From: Candidatus Hydrogenedentota bacterium
GTDB taxonomy: Bacteria > Hydrogenedentota > Hydrogenedentia > Hydrogenedentales > SLHB01
Length of the DNA stretch: 64,000 nt
Assembly (NCBI GenBank): GCA_020848835.1
Contig: JADLHJ010000003.1
Span: 62,001 to 126,000, forward strand
Direction: 5' to 3'
Made by a program: the position numbers and the translations under genes. The notes beneath the pieces were generated by a model that was not told the DNA's origin, made no database searches, and worked only from the letters and a program-made list of their open reading frames with translations. Of the stretch, positions 42,996 to 51,865 are shown piece by piece (positions within the stretch are counted from its first letter, which is position 1; each line of letters starts with the position of its first letter).

Positions 42996-43763
42996 ATGCA
43001 ACGATATAAACATGTGGCGTTATCCATAATTACGATGGCCATTTGCGCCACTGCAATGGCTGAACAAACCATAGCGTCCGTTGAAGCCGAGGTAGAAGCG
43101 AAATGGGCGCAGATCAACGGATTCACCGCAAATACCACGACAGACGCCGCCGTTCCCGCCGGCCCCATGACAATGAAATCCCGCGCGGAGGGCACCCTGG
43201 AATGCCTCAAGCAAGGCGACAAGACCCTCTTCCGTCTCGATATGGTGAACAAGATTGACATGGGCATTCCCCTGCCCGGCGCACTCGCAAGCGCGACAGA
43301 GCAAAAGGTCCTCAGCGTGTTCGACGGCGAAAACCTCTATAACGAAATGGAAGCGCTCGGCCAGCGCCATGTTTTCAAATTGGTAGGTGATGCCGCAGGA
43401 AAGGACGCACCCGCCGCGGGTAAGTCCATGTTCGAAGCCTTCCGCGACAAAGGCGAACTGAAGCTCCTGCCGGACGCCACAGTAGACGGCCAACCCGTCT
43501 ACGTCATTGAAGTCATTCCCAACGATGAACTGAAGCAGAACGCACCCACACCGGTTGGTTCGTTGAAGGTATATATCTCCAAAGAGCTCGGCCTGCAAAT
43601 CAAGATGGAAGTACTCGACGAAAAAGGCGCCGCGACATCAACAACCGTCTACAGCGACATCAACACCAAGGCCGACTTGAAACCCGAACGCTTCGTATAC
43701 AAAGTGCCCGAAGGCGTCACCGTGCAGGAAATGGACCCTTCTAGCCCTTTCGGAAAGAAATAG
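42996..43763 (+). CDS. LolA-like outer-membrane lipoprotein-sorting protein
   Basis: 255 residues with a signal peptide (MQRYKHVALSIITMAICATAMA). The body follows the LolA/LppX-type half-barrel: EQTIASVEAEVEAKWAQINGFTANTTT, GTLECLKQGDKTLFRLDM, KVLSVFDGENLYNEMEALGQ, VYVIEVIPN, VYISKELGLQIKMEVLDEKG and AATSTTVYSDIN. No lipobox is visible. Such proteins carry lipoproteins or hydrophobic molecules through the periplasm. No LolB or LolCDE genes lie nearby, so the cargo is unknown. Confidence 0.82.
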   Translation: MQRYKHVALSIITMAICATAMAEQTIASVEAEVEAKWAQINGFTANTTTDAAVPAGPMTMKSRAEGTLECLKQGDKTLFRLDMVNKIDMGIPLPGALASATEQKVLSVFDGENLYNEMEALGQRHVFKLVGDAAGKDAPAAGKSMFEAFRDKGELKLLPDATVDGQPVYVIEVIPNDELKQNAPTPVGSLKVYISKELGLQIKMEVLDEKGAATSTTVYSDINTKADLKPERFVYKVPEGVTVQEMDPSSPFGKK

Positions 43764-43784
43764 GACCTCCATATTGGGAACGTA

Positions 43785-43821
43785 GCGCCTCGCTCGCCCG
43801 AGCGAGGCGAGTTTCGAAGCC
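43785..43821. repeat. GTAGCGCCTCGCTCG palindromic repeat, copy 1
   Basis: GCCTCGCTCG-CC-CGAGCGAGGC (43787-43808) is a perfect 10-bp stem followed by GAGTTTCGAAGC. A second copy with substitutions lies at 51513-51550. Both share the flanks GTAGC and TCGAAGC. Confidence 0.85.
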
Positions 43822-43917
43822 CTGCGCCCTATTCAAACAAACACGACATTAGTGCATGCAAGCCGGTTTCACGGGCAGTGAACGAGTGAAACCAATACAA
43901 AAAAGACGTGCCCGGAT

Positions 43918-43955
43918 TAAAAGAATCGGGGCGTCCACTTCCCATGGACGCCCCG
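43918..43955 (-). terminator. Terminator downstream of the M4 protease
   Basis: CGGGGCGTCC and GGACGCCCCG form a 10-bp stem around ATGGGAAGT, followed on the minus strand by ATTCTTTTAAT. It begins 22 bases after the protease stop codon. Confidence 0.8.
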
Positions 43956-43976
43956 CCATCACGAGTACGCTAGTGT

Positions 43977-46900
43977 CTAGCGCTTTTCAAGAATGTAGTT
44001 AATCGTCGTCTGCACGTCGGCGGCGTCTTCACTGCCGTCGCCGTTCACGTCCGGATCGATCCCGGTACCCGGCGTCCCCAGTAAACCGCCCACGACAAGC
44101 TGCAGATCCACTGAGTTCACCTTGCCGTCGCCATTGGTATCCACTTTCAGATCCGGCTGAATCGTGACGACCTTCGACCGCTTCACATCGCCGTATAGAT
44201 AAATCAACTGGTCGCCATACGATCCCACCGGTACCGTTGCGGGAAGCACCTGGAAGCTCCACGAATCGCCCACCTTGGTGACGGCATCCGGCAAAACAAG
44301 GAAATTCGTGTAAGCAGGCACGATCGCGTTGTTCTTTAGCCAATAAATGACCGTTGGCCCTTCGATCAAATTCGCCGACTGCGAGTAGGTGTAACTCGCA
44401 ACAAGGTTGTCGCTGTCTCTCGGGGCGTTTGGCGCTAAGGTTAAATTCGAGGCAACCGGATTTTCGGTTGCCGATGTCAGAATCGCCGCAACGATTTGGC
44501 ACGAACTGGCGTCCCCCGCCGAGGCGCACAGAATCATCCCATACGCGCCATCCGAAAGGCCGTCCGTATTCCATTCAAATTCGCCGGTCGTCGCATTAAG
44601 CGTACCGTCCATTGCGCCGAGTCCCAGATCGAACGGCGCCGCTATCTTCGAATACGTCGGCGCGCCTTGCGTCGAGGTCGCAACCGCGGTGAACTGCACC
44701 AACGTGCCCGGCTCCACATACTGAATCGGGATGGGCTGCAACTCGATCGCCGCTTGTTCAGGAAGCTCGTTCAGGTTCGTTTCTTTGGGATCCAGTTGAC
44801 CGCTGTTCGCAAGGACATCGTCCACGTCCAGCGGCACACCGTTGCCGTCTGAGATGCCAACGATTGCCCGTTCCGCTGTTAAGTCAAGATACGTAAAGCG
44901 AATCTGTCCGCCATAGAACAACTCGCACTGCACGGTGTTTGTAAAGTTTTGGCCCGGTTGACCAACGTCGCTGCTGTCGAAAGACGGCACGTCCTCGAAC
45001 GTTACCGCAATACGATCGTCCATGAACCGCGCCCACACTTCGCCGCCACTCTTCGGGTTGAGGTCGCTGTACAGGAACGATATGCGCGGCATCGCGAAAT
45101 GGCTCTCGAGCGATGTCGTTGCGCCCAGGCTATCGGGAAGATACTGCTGAGTTACTTCAGACAGGAAACCGTTCGACGACAAAATGAAATTGCTGACTAG
45201 TCTGCCAAAAAATGGAATGGGAATCTGCGACGTAAACTGGACCGTCCCATCGTCTGCCATCGGCAATTCGAAAAAGTCCACCTTCTCCACAGGCAATGTG
45301 CCGTCGAAATTCGGCGCGATCTTCGAATCCGAACTCGCATGCGCCGCATAGGTCGTGTAGTTAAAGAAATCTTCCGGCTTCTGAACCGCAGGCCCCGAAA
45401 TCGGTACCGGCCCGGTCGGCACAAACGTCAACTGCGAGTACGCAAGATCCGTCCCGTCCGTAAACGATTGCGAGAAGAAGTCCACATCGACCCCGACCGT
45501 CGCCCGCGCGTACTTCGGCAAATTCACCGGAAACGATCCGGGCCGCGCGAAGATTCCATAGTACACATCAGTTCCCGCGCCAACACCCGGCGTATCCACG
45601 AAACGCTCCACGTCGGTATCTGTGATCGAAGCGATTACCGTGCCGTCCGTGCTGTTGTTCGGGAAGCGCGTCGTGTTCCGCACAATGTCAACGCCGGTAA
45701 AGTCACCGTCACTCGGCCCGCGCCAAGTCAGTGCAACCCGCCCATCTCCCGACCGGCCCGTCGCGCGGAAATGGCGTAACGGCTCAATTTCAAGTTTGAT
45801 AATCTCGGTAGCGAAAAGACCCTTCGCGATGTTGTCGCGTTCGTCCGACGACAGCCCCAGAATGTCCGCCGCTGTCAGCATCGCCAATCCAAAATCCAGG
45901 TAGTCCGATCCCATGTTCAACAACTGCGTCTGGCACGTGTAATACAAGTCCGCAACCGTGTCAATGCCCATCGGATCGATCACGTACCCTTTAAACGTAT
46001 CCCCGTCGGTGAGCAAATAACTTAGTTTGTTGCTCACACCGGAATTGATGTGCACGCCGCCGTTGTCGATAAACGGATCGAACATCCAGAAATCGCCCTG
46101 GTACGTGTCCGGATCGAACCGTTCGTTCGGATCTTTCATGTTGCGGTTGTGACCATTCGGCAGATCTTCACCATGCAACCAACGCGTTTCCGCGGTGTCC
46201 GTACCGCGACCGTTCTCCAGGTCTATGAATTCACCCCACACGTCGGAGAATGATTCGTTCAACGCCCCGGATTCGTTCGCATAGATCAAACCGGATGTAA
46301 GCTGCGTTACACCGTGCGTCAGCTCGTGCGAAACAACATCGTCCGCGGTATATAAATCGCCAAAATACATCCGCCGCTCGCCGCCCCGCCAAAACGCGTT
46401 CACCATCGGGCAGCTATAAAAATCCGGGCAATGCCGGACTACCGCCTCCAGAATGCCCCCTTGGTCGTCAAAACTGTCTCGATCGTGGTGGTTGAAATAA
46501 AAATCATACGTGTCACCAAGATAGTCATAGACGTCGTCTACGTCCTGAATCCCCGATGGACCGTCATTCTCAAAGCGCGCGATGCTTCCGAAATTGGCCG
46601 GGATACTTTCCCCGTCGATAATGATTCTGAATTTCGAATCATGAATCATCGAGATGCGATACGCCGCGGAACCATTGTGCGCATCCACCAGCACCTGCTC
46701 ATCCACGGGCATTCCTGTGCCAAGGCTCGTGACCTCAACGATGTAAACCAAACGCGCCTGCCCGGTCGCCCCAATCACATAGGGCATGAATATGCTGAGT
46801 ACCGGCTCACTCGTGTCAAAACTGCGACCAGGATTGTCCTCTCCCAGGATCGCCGCTGCCGCCAATTTCGCTTCGGCAGCATTCAACGTCGGCGCCAGCG

Positions 46901-47387
46901 AAAGCCCACCGGAGTACACGCGCGGCGCATCCCGCATCACGTCGCTCGACACCGTCGTCACTCCGCCATCCGGCTTCAACTGAATAGTGACCTGCGCGCC
47001 AAATACTGGAATTCCCTTGTACAGCTGATTCAATCGAATCGTCGTCAGCGCATTGAGCGACTGCACACGATCCCTCGTGAACGAAGCGTTCGCATCGATG
47101 CCGAACGCCGATCGGTGATCGGAAAGGAATGTCTTCGCGGTCGCTTCCTGGCTTCCCGCCTTCTTAGCAGCCGAACTTGGTTGGAATGAATTACCCAGCG
47201 GGGCCCCTAAGAAACGGAGATACCCCTCCGGGGTCGTCGTGATGCGCGGATTCGTCACACCGTTCGGGCCCGTCATGGTCTTGAGTACGTCGCGTACCGC
47301 GCCGTCCGTGTCCGCAAACGCCGGCGCAAGCAGCATCGCCGCAGCGGCAAGAATTAGAATCCACCACCCACGCTTACCGGACCGCAT
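43977..47387 (-). CDS. Secreted M4 (thermolysin-like) metalloprotease with C-terminal dockerin
   Basis: 1136 residues from the ATG at 47387 with GGGAG upstream; longer open frame to 47507 lacks support. Signal peptide ~1-26, then an FTP/PepSY propeptide (~40-200). The catalytic domain has HELTH at about 354-358, a Glu in NESGALNESFSDVWGEF, and the downstream HINSGVSNKL motif. An Ig-like/fibronectin-type stretch and a beta-rich domain follow. The last ~60 residues form a type I dockerin (two DTNGDGKVNSVDLQ / DVNGDGSEDAADVQ calcium repeats). It should cleave extracellular proteins after autoprocessing. The dockerin suggests docking on a cell-surface or multi-enzyme scaffold. Confidence 0.9.
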   Translation of the reverse strand: MRSGKRGWWILILAAAAMLLAPAFADTDGAVRDVLKTMTGPNGVTNPRITTTPEGYLRFLGAPLGNSFQPSSAAKKAGSQEATAKTFLSDHRSAFGIDANASFTRDRVQSLNALTTIRLNQLYKGIPVFGAQVTIQLKPDGGVTTVSSDVMRDAPRVYSGGLSLAPTLNAAEAKLAAAAILGEDNPGRSFDTSEPVLSIFMPYVIGATGQARLVYIVEVTSLGTGMPVDEQVLVDAHNGSAAYRISMIHDSKFRIIIDGESIPANFGSIARFENDGPSGIQDVDDVYDYLGDTYDFYFNHHDRDSFDDQGGILEAVVRHCPDFYSCPMVNAFWRGGERRMYFGDLYTADDVVSHELTHGVTQLTSGLIYANESGALNESFSDVWGEFIDLENGRGTDTAETRWLHGEDLPNGHNRNMKDPNERFDPDTYQGDFWMFDPFIDNGGVHINSGVSNKLSYLLTDGDTFKGYVIDPMGIDTVADLYYTCQTQLLNMGSDYLDFGLAMLTAADILGLSSDERDNIAKGLFATEIIKLEIEPLRHFRATGRSGDGRVALTWRGPSDGDFTGVDIVRNTTRFPNNSTDGTVIASITDTDVERFVDTPGVGAGTDVYYGIFARPGSFPVNLPKYARATVGVDVDFFSQSFTDGTDLAYSQLTFVPTGPVPISGPAVQKPEDFFNYTTYAAHASSDSKIAPNFDGTLPVEKVDFFELPMADDGTVQFTSQIPIPFFGRLVSNFILSSNGFLSEVTQQYLPDSLGATTSLESHFAMPRISFLYSDLNPKSGGEVWARFMDDRIAVTFEDVPSFDSSDVGQPGQNFTNTVQCELFYGGQIRFTYLDLTAERAIVGISDGNGVPLDVDDVLANSGQLDPKETNLNELPEQAAIELQPIPIQYVEPGTLVQFTAVATSTQGAPTYSKIAAPFDLGLGAMDGTLNATTGEFEWNTDGLSDGAYGMILCASAGDASSCQIVAAILTSATENPVASNLTLAPNAPRDSDNLVASYTYSQSANLIEGPTVIYWLKNNAIVPAYTNFLVLPDAVTKVGDSWSFQVLPATVPVGSYGDQLIYLYGDVKRSKVVTIQPDLKVDTNGDGKVNSVDLQLVVGGLLGTPGTGIDPDVNGDGSEDAADVQTTINYILEKR

Positions 47388-47718
47388 CGTGCCTCTCCCG
47401 CGCAAGAACTCCCTCTCCGTCCTTTGGTAAAATGACGGCATCGTCCCTTCTCGCGCATTAGTGGGTCCCGTACCGCCTCGCTTGCAAATCTGCCCCGCGA
47501 CAAGCACTCCGGCACTCTTCGGCCACTACCCTCGTTTCGCTGTACAACCCCTACACGTGCACATGAAAAGCAAACTACATCCGACAGAAAACTGTACACC
47601 TGTAGTTAATGGCATCAGAATAGCTTTGCGATCATTTGCTGTCAAGTGGCATTTATAAATGCAAGTTGCTTTTCCGCTACCTTAAGCACCCGACACACCA
47701 TAACTTGCCGATTAGTCC
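47388..47718. other. Long intergenic region between flippase and M4 protease genes
   Basis: About 330 bases carrying the promoter described separately (47617-47662) and the predicted 5' leader of the protease. No coding sequence or RNA gene is recognised. The base composition is more AT-rich than the neighbours. Confidence 0.5.
47617..47662 (-). promoter_or_regulatory. Sigma-70-type promoter of the M4 protease with palindrome
   Basis: TTGACA (47640-47645) and TATTCT (47617-47622) are separated by 17 bases. GCATTTATAAATGC (47649-47662), a perfect 14-bp palindrome, abuts the -35. The resulting leader to the start at 47387 would be about 220 nt and contains ACTGTACACCTGTAGT, which can form a small hairpin. 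Confidence 0.6.
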
Positions 47719-49251
47719 CTATTTCTTCGTACTTCCGGCAATGGTTCGGATTAAATTGCGAAAATCGATTAATCCGCAAAAATCCACAAACAGCAAACTG
47801 ACTGCAAAAAACAAAACACCACAGATTGCGCTTAGTATCGGTCGGTCCACAACGATCCAGCCTTGAATCCGGCAACCCCAGGCGGCCAACGCGATTACCG
47901 CGCCAATGCCGATAATGGCAAGCGCAATGCGCACCGGAAACCTTACCCGGAGCGATCGGCGAATCGCCTCGAAACTCACTCCCAACACCAGCCCATATCC
48001 GCAAACCCCCGCGATCGCCGTTCCCCTGATGCCCAACCAGTACGTCAGTGGCAAGCTCAATGCCACGTCGAGCAGGAGCCCGCCAATCACCGCCACGCCC
48101 GCCGCCCGGGGTGACTCAATTCCCGCGAGGATATGAAGGTTCACGTACGCGAGAAAAAACACCACACCGCCAACCGCCAGAATATTGAAGGCGTCGCTGG
48201 CATTCAGAATGTTTGCGCCAAATAACACCGACATCAACACGTCCGAACCAAAAACAAGCAGCACCCCTGCAGGGACCATTACGGCAATCGCCGCCGCGTA
48301 CAACCGTTCAATACTCGCCACGAGATACGCATGTTCGCCGCGCAACCATAAGGTCCGCACCATCGGTAACAAGCTCACGCCAGCGGCAATCATCAGACTG
48401 TAAAAAATCGTAATCGTTGGCAGCGCCACTTGATACGCGGCCGCATCCGAAAGGTCCTTCCGCATGATCGAGATCACGACTGTATCCACCGACGAGAACA
48501 ACACAATCCCGCCAAACGCCACACTGAGCCATTTCCCCGCATCGAACATCCGCCGCACGAGCTCCGGCCGCCACAGGAAACGTGCTCGGACAATCTGCGG
48601 AAACGATAGGAAGAACGCCGCGCCCAGCACAATCACTTCAGCCAGCGCGCCCACCGTATAGGCCACCGCCGTCGCGCGCAACCCCCAGCCCATTTGCAGC
48701 ATCGTCACGGCGAAACCAAGGCAACACACCGCCCGCGCCAAGTCCGCCGCGTTGCGCCACGCAATTGCCTGCAACCCCAGCATCACGTTCTGCGCGCTCT
48801 TGAACAGCAACACGAAAACTGCGTGCAGCGCAAGCACGCGAAATAGGCCCGGCGTAGCCGGGTGCGCGAGCGCGCTAACAAACGCCGGCGCCTGAGAAAT
48901 CTCCGCCGCCCAAGGCGCAAGCAGCGGCGGCAATACCAGAAACAATACGACTACCGAAAGGGTTATGGCCGCTTGCGGCACAAGCGAGCCTATTGCCGCG
49001 GACTTGATCGCGTCCGGGTCTTTCTCTTCGCGAAACTGCGTAATAAAGGGAACCAGCCCCGGATCGAATCCAAACGTAATGAGCGTTTGGACGATTGTTA
49101 CAAAGGAAAAAATCACATAGAACAGACCGTAGTCTTCTTGCGAAAGGTGCTTGTACAGCACAATCCGCAGCACGTAGAAAAGCGCGCCGCCCAACACCGT
49201 CGTGATGACCGTGATCGCTGCATGCTGCGCAAACTGCCGCGCGTAATTCAT
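47719..49251 (-). CDS. Polysaccharide flippase (MOP/Wzx family)
   Basis: 510 residues from the ATG at 49251, which overlaps the GT4 stop codon by four bases. About twelve to fourteen hydrophobic segments, beginning FAQHAAITVITTVLGGALFYVLRIVLY. The family pattern YGLFYVIFSFVTIVQTLITFGFDPGL and the later AYQVALPTITIFYSLMIAAGVSLLPMVRTL are typical of Wzx/PST transporters. It exports an undecaprenyl-linked repeat unit across the membrane. The coupled GT4 gene and the WecA-like and ligase genes at 56.8 kb complete a possible glycan pathway. Confidence 0.9.
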   Translation of the reverse strand: MNYARQFAQHAAITVITTVLGGALFYVLRIVLYKHLSQEDYGLFYVIFSFVTIVQTLITFGFDPGLVPFITQFREEKDPDAIKSAAIGSLVPQAAITLSVVVLFLVLPPLLAPWAAEISQAPAFVSALAHPATPGLFRVLALHAVFVLLFKSAQNVMLGLQAIAWRNAADLARAVCCLGFAVTMLQMGWGLRATAVAYTVGALAEVIVLGAAFFLSFPQIVRARFLWRPELVRRMFDAGKWLSVAFGGIVLFSSVDTVVISIMRKDLSDAAAYQVALPTITIFYSLMIAAGVSLLPMVRTLWLRGEHAYLVASIERLYAAAIAVMVPAGVLLVFGSDVLMSVLFGANILNASDAFNILAVGGVVFFLAYVNLHILAGIESPRAAGVAVIGGLLLDVALSLPLTYWLGIRGTAIAGVCGYGLVLGVSFEAIRRSLRVRFPVRIALAIIGIGAVIALAAWGCRIQGWIVVDRPILSAICGVLFFAVSLLFVDFCGLIDFRNLIRTIAGSTKK

Positions 49252-50408
49252 GTGCGCGTTTCCAGAGCGCAGCGAACAGCATCCACGAACGCATCCGCCG
49301 CGCGCGAAATCGTAAACGGAGCTATCGACGCGCGTGCCGCCTCCCGCATCTCCGCATGACGTTCTGGTTCCGCAAAATATCGGGTGATCGCATTTGCAAG
49401 CGCATCCGCGTTTCGTGCCGGCACGATAAACCCGTTCACATTGTCTTGAATCAGATCCGGCGCCGCGCCACACGCGTCCGTCGCAATCACCGGTACCCCG
49501 CAGGCCAACGCCTCGTTAATCACCAAACCCCACACTTCAGAACGCGACGGCAGAACCAATACATCGCTCATCGCGTAAAACTGCGGCACCGCGTCGCGCG
49601 AAACGAAACCCGCATACAAAACGCGATCGTCAATCCCCAACGCGCGCACCCTTTGGCGATACCGCGCTTCATCCTTGCCGCTGCCCAGAAGCAACAGCGT
49701 TACATCGAAGCGCCGATCCACGCGCGCAAACGCCTCGATCAAATCGCCCACGCCTTTAAGGTCCAATAGGTTTCCACAAAACAGCGCGACGTATTTTGTC
49801 CGAATCTTGAGCTGCTCCCGCAACGAAGCTGCGCAGGAATTAGCATCGATCGGACCGATCGCGTCCAGCGCAACGGCGTTGTACGCGAGAAACGTCCTAT
49901 CCGCGTGCGCGCCAAGTGACACAAGATACGCCTTCGCGCGCGAACCATACGCAACCCACGCCGAAGCGCGCCGCACCAGCCACTTCACGATCGGTTTCGT
50001 TACCGCCCGCAACAATGTCTGCTCAGCCGCCGTGCTGCCGCTCCACAACACCAGCGGCGTCTTGGTTCGCGCCGCATACCACGCCGCATAAAACGACGCC
50101 GGCGTGTCCCATCCGCAACACACAATGACCTCCGGCTTTAGGTGCGCGAGCTCCCGGGCGAGCGTATAGTTGAAGAGGATGAGGTTATACCGGCTGCCCA
50201 GCGGCACCGACAGGTGAGGCAGCACGCGCAATCGCACCTTCGCATTCGGAGCCTCCGCCGGCCAATCGCGTACCGCGCGAATGTCCCCGAGGATCCACAC
50301 GTCCAAGTCGAAACGCTCGGCCAGCGCCTCGAACAACGGCACCCGCAGCGGCGACAGAAAATTGTGCAGCAACACCACCCGCACCGATCCTATGTCCCGC
50401 TCGTCCAT
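49248..50408 (-). CDS. GT4-family glycosyltransferase
   Basis: 386 residues. VVLLHNFLSPLRVPLFEALAERFDLDVW starts the N-terminal Rossmann fold. LRTKYVALFCGNLLDLKGVGDLIEAF-like sequence (residues ~205-230) and DVTLLLLGSGKDEARYRQRVRALGI continue the C-terminal one. The EX7E donor site lies in SRSEVWGLVINEALACGVPVIATDACGAAPDL. It probably adds a sugar to a lipid-linked intermediate. The stop overlaps the flippase start (ATGA), so both act on the same glycan. The region upstream carries a multi-hairpin repeat. Confidence 0.92.
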   Translation of the reverse strand: MDERDIGSVRVVLLHNFLSPLRVPLFEALAERFDLDVWILGDIRAVRDWPAEAPNAKVRLRVLPHLSVPLGSRYNLILFNYTLARELAHLKPEVIVCCGWDTPASFYAAWYAARTKTPLVLWSGSTAAEQTLLRAVTKPIVKWLVRRASAWVAYGSRAKAYLVSLGAHADRTFLAYNAVALDAIGPIDANSCAASLREQLKIRTKYVALFCGNLLDLKGVGDLIEAFARVDRRFDVTLLLLGSGKDEARYRQRVRALGIDDRVLYAGFVSRDAVPQFYAMSDVLVLPSRSEVWGLVINEALACGVPVIATDACGAAPDLIQDNVNGFIVPARNADALANAITRYFAEPERHAEMREAARASIAPFTISRAADAFVDAVRCALETRT

Positions 50409-50493
50409 GGCCTCGAATACTAGGCGCGCATGCGCGGTCGATGCAAAGCCCTCTCATCACACAAATCACTTATACGGGAACACTCGCCTTTAC

Positions 50494-50682
50494 TCATCCC
50501 GAAAGGATTCCCGCACGCAGCCCATGCGAAGCCAGAAATCTTTACTAATCATCAATCTCGTATCCCAAGGGGATTCAGGCGTGTATCCCAGGGTTGGACC
50601 GCCGGAGTCGCTTAGACGCACGCGGGCCTACCCTGGGTGGTCGGCAAACTCCAAATGTGAATCAACCCTGAAAGGGTTGCGG
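50494..50682. repeat. Multi-hairpin repeat, intergenic copy (~188 bp)
   Basis: Four blocks: ATCCCGAAAGGAT at 50495, TATCCCAAGGGGATT at 50561, CCCAGGG/CCCTGGG arms at 50587 and 50631, and CAACCCTGAAAGGGTTG at 50663. Block order and spacing match a second copy at 53074-53260 to within two bases. It is flanked by the GT4 gene and the DUF1080 gene and occupies most of that 345-bp gap. Confidence 0.9.
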
Positions 50683-50753
50683 CAGTCCTGTCGGAAGTCT
50701 AAATTGGTGTGGGGCGTTCATCACCACATCAAAACCACAAGGACACCTGCGCC

Positions 50754-51428
50754 ATGAAACGATCCATTACCGCGATGTCGTTATGCCTTGCGTCACTCCT
50801 CATCCTGGGCTGCGCGACCACCGGCAACTCCAACGAATCGATTTCCCCCTTCGATGGAAAGACCCTCAACGGCTGGATCCAAAAGAACGGCCTCGCCACC
50901 TACCGCGTGGAAGACGGCACAATCGTCGGCACCTCTGCCAAGAACAGCCCGAACTCTTTCCTCTGCACCGAAAAAGACTACGGCGACTTTGAACTGACAT
51001 TCGACGTGAAACTCTTCAACCCCGAACTCAACTCCGGCGTGCAAATCCGCTCCCAAACCAAAGCCCCGGAAGGTGGCGAAAAATTTGGCCGCGTCAACGG
51101 ACCGCAGGTGGAAATCGCGGCGGGCAACGACACCGGCTCCGACTCCGGCTACATCTACGGCGAGGCCTGCGGCGGCTGGATGACCCCGGATGCCAAACGC
51201 GCCTACCACAAGGCCTTCAAACCGGGCGAATGGAACAGCTACCGCATCGTGGCCCAGGGCCCCCGCATTCAGACCTGGATCAACGGACAGCAAATCGACG
51301 ACCTCGTGGACGATGCAAAATTCGCTTCGCACCCCAAAGGCTTTATCGGCCTCCAAGTCCACGGTGTCGGCGACAAAGGCCCCTACCAGGTAGCGTGGCG
51401 CAACCTAAAAATCAAAGAACTCGACTAA
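50754..51428 (+). CDS. DUF1080 (3-keto-disaccharide hydrolase-like) lipoprotein
   Basis: 224 residues from the ATG at 50754 with AAGGA upstream. The lipobox LILGC at about residue 18 (SLLILGCATTG) marks a lipoprotein. The DUF1080 fold follows: ISPFDGKTLNGWIQKNG, YRVEDGTIVGTSAKNSPNSFLCTEKDYGDFELTFDVKL, NSGVQIRSQTKAPEGG, GYIYGEACGGWM and GEWNSYRIVAQGPRIQTWINGQQI. Members act on modified glucosides or bind sugars in Planctomycetes-type secretomes. It is monocistronic as far as can be seen. Confidence 0.9.
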   Translation: MKRSITAMSLCLASLLILGCATTGNSNESISPFDGKTLNGWIQKNGLATYRVEDGTIVGTSAKNSPNSFLCTEKDYGDFELTFDVKLFNPELNSGVQIRSQTKAPEGGEKFGRVNGPQVEIAAGNDTGSDSGYIYGEACGGWMTPDAKRAYHKAFKPGEWNSYRIVAQGPRIQTWINGQQIDDLVDDAKFASHPKGFIGLQVHGVGDKGPYQVAWRNLKIKELD

Positions 51429-51512
51429 AAGGCCGGCTGGAGTATTTCGAGTCTGAGTACGCCGTCAATCGCGTGCTCATGCTCCAGATGTCTAAAAAGA
51501 TTACCCGCGCAA

Positions 51513-51560
51513 GTAGCGCCTCGCTCGCCTGAGCGCGGCGCGTCTCGAAGCACAGCGCCG
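51513..51560. repeat. GTAGCGCCTCGCTCG palindromic repeat, copy 2
   Basis: GTAGCGCCTCGCTCGCCTG and AGCGCGGCGCG resemble the copy at 43785 with several substitutions; the shared flank TCTCGAAGC follows. The stem is imperfect here. It lies between the DUF1080 gene and the small minus-strand ORF. Confidence 0.75.
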
Positions 51561-51613
51561 CGTTCGGGCGAACGTTGCCTTACCGTGCTCGCGCTGTTCT
51601 TTTAATTCTCCGA

Positions 51614-51796
51614 CTACCGCGCGGACCGCCGCCGATGCACCGGGCCATCGCCACGCGGCAACGCATCTATCGTCTGCTTCAACTTGAGCAGCGCCTGCTC
51701 GATCCCCGGGTGACGCGACAGTCGCGTCACCCGCACCGTATACCGCCGCGGATGCTTCCGGTACGCATCCACATCAAACAGGTAATTGGCGTTCAT
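51614..51796 (-). CDS. Small protein of unknown function (60 aa) with LexA-like box upstream
   Basis: ATG at 51796 with AGGAAGG seven bases upstream. The sequence starts MNANYLFDVDAYRKHPRRYT and includes a basic region RVTRLSRHPGIEQALLKLK, then a short basic tail. There is no signal peptide or membrane segment. It has a near-consensus promoter and a LexA-like dyad overlapping the -10, so it is likely expressed and damage-inducible. I do not recognise the family. A 96-residue frame on the other strand (51575-51865) lacks a ribosome-binding site and is considered a shadow. Confidence 0.6.
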   Translation of the reverse strand: MNANYLFDVDAYRKHPRRYTVRVTRLSRHPGIEQALLKLKQTIDALPRGDGPVHRRRSAR

Positions 51797-51813
51797 TGGG
51801 CGGCCTTCCTAAA

Positions 51814-51861
51814 TACTGTTTATTTATTCAGTATTGTACCGCCCGTCATTTATGTTGTCAA
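51814..51861 (-). promoter_or_regulatory. Near-consensus promoter with a LexA-like (SOS) box
   Basis: TTGACA (51856-51861), a 17-base spacer, then TACAAT (51833-51838). The dyad 51814-51833 reads TACTG-TTTATTTATT-CAGTA, which keeps the CTG-N10-CAG core and matches the E. coli LexA consensus at 17 of 20 positions by eye. It covers the transcription start, a normal repressor position. The 60-residue gene begins 17 bases further on. Confidence 0.7.
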
Positions 51862-51865
51862 GTAA

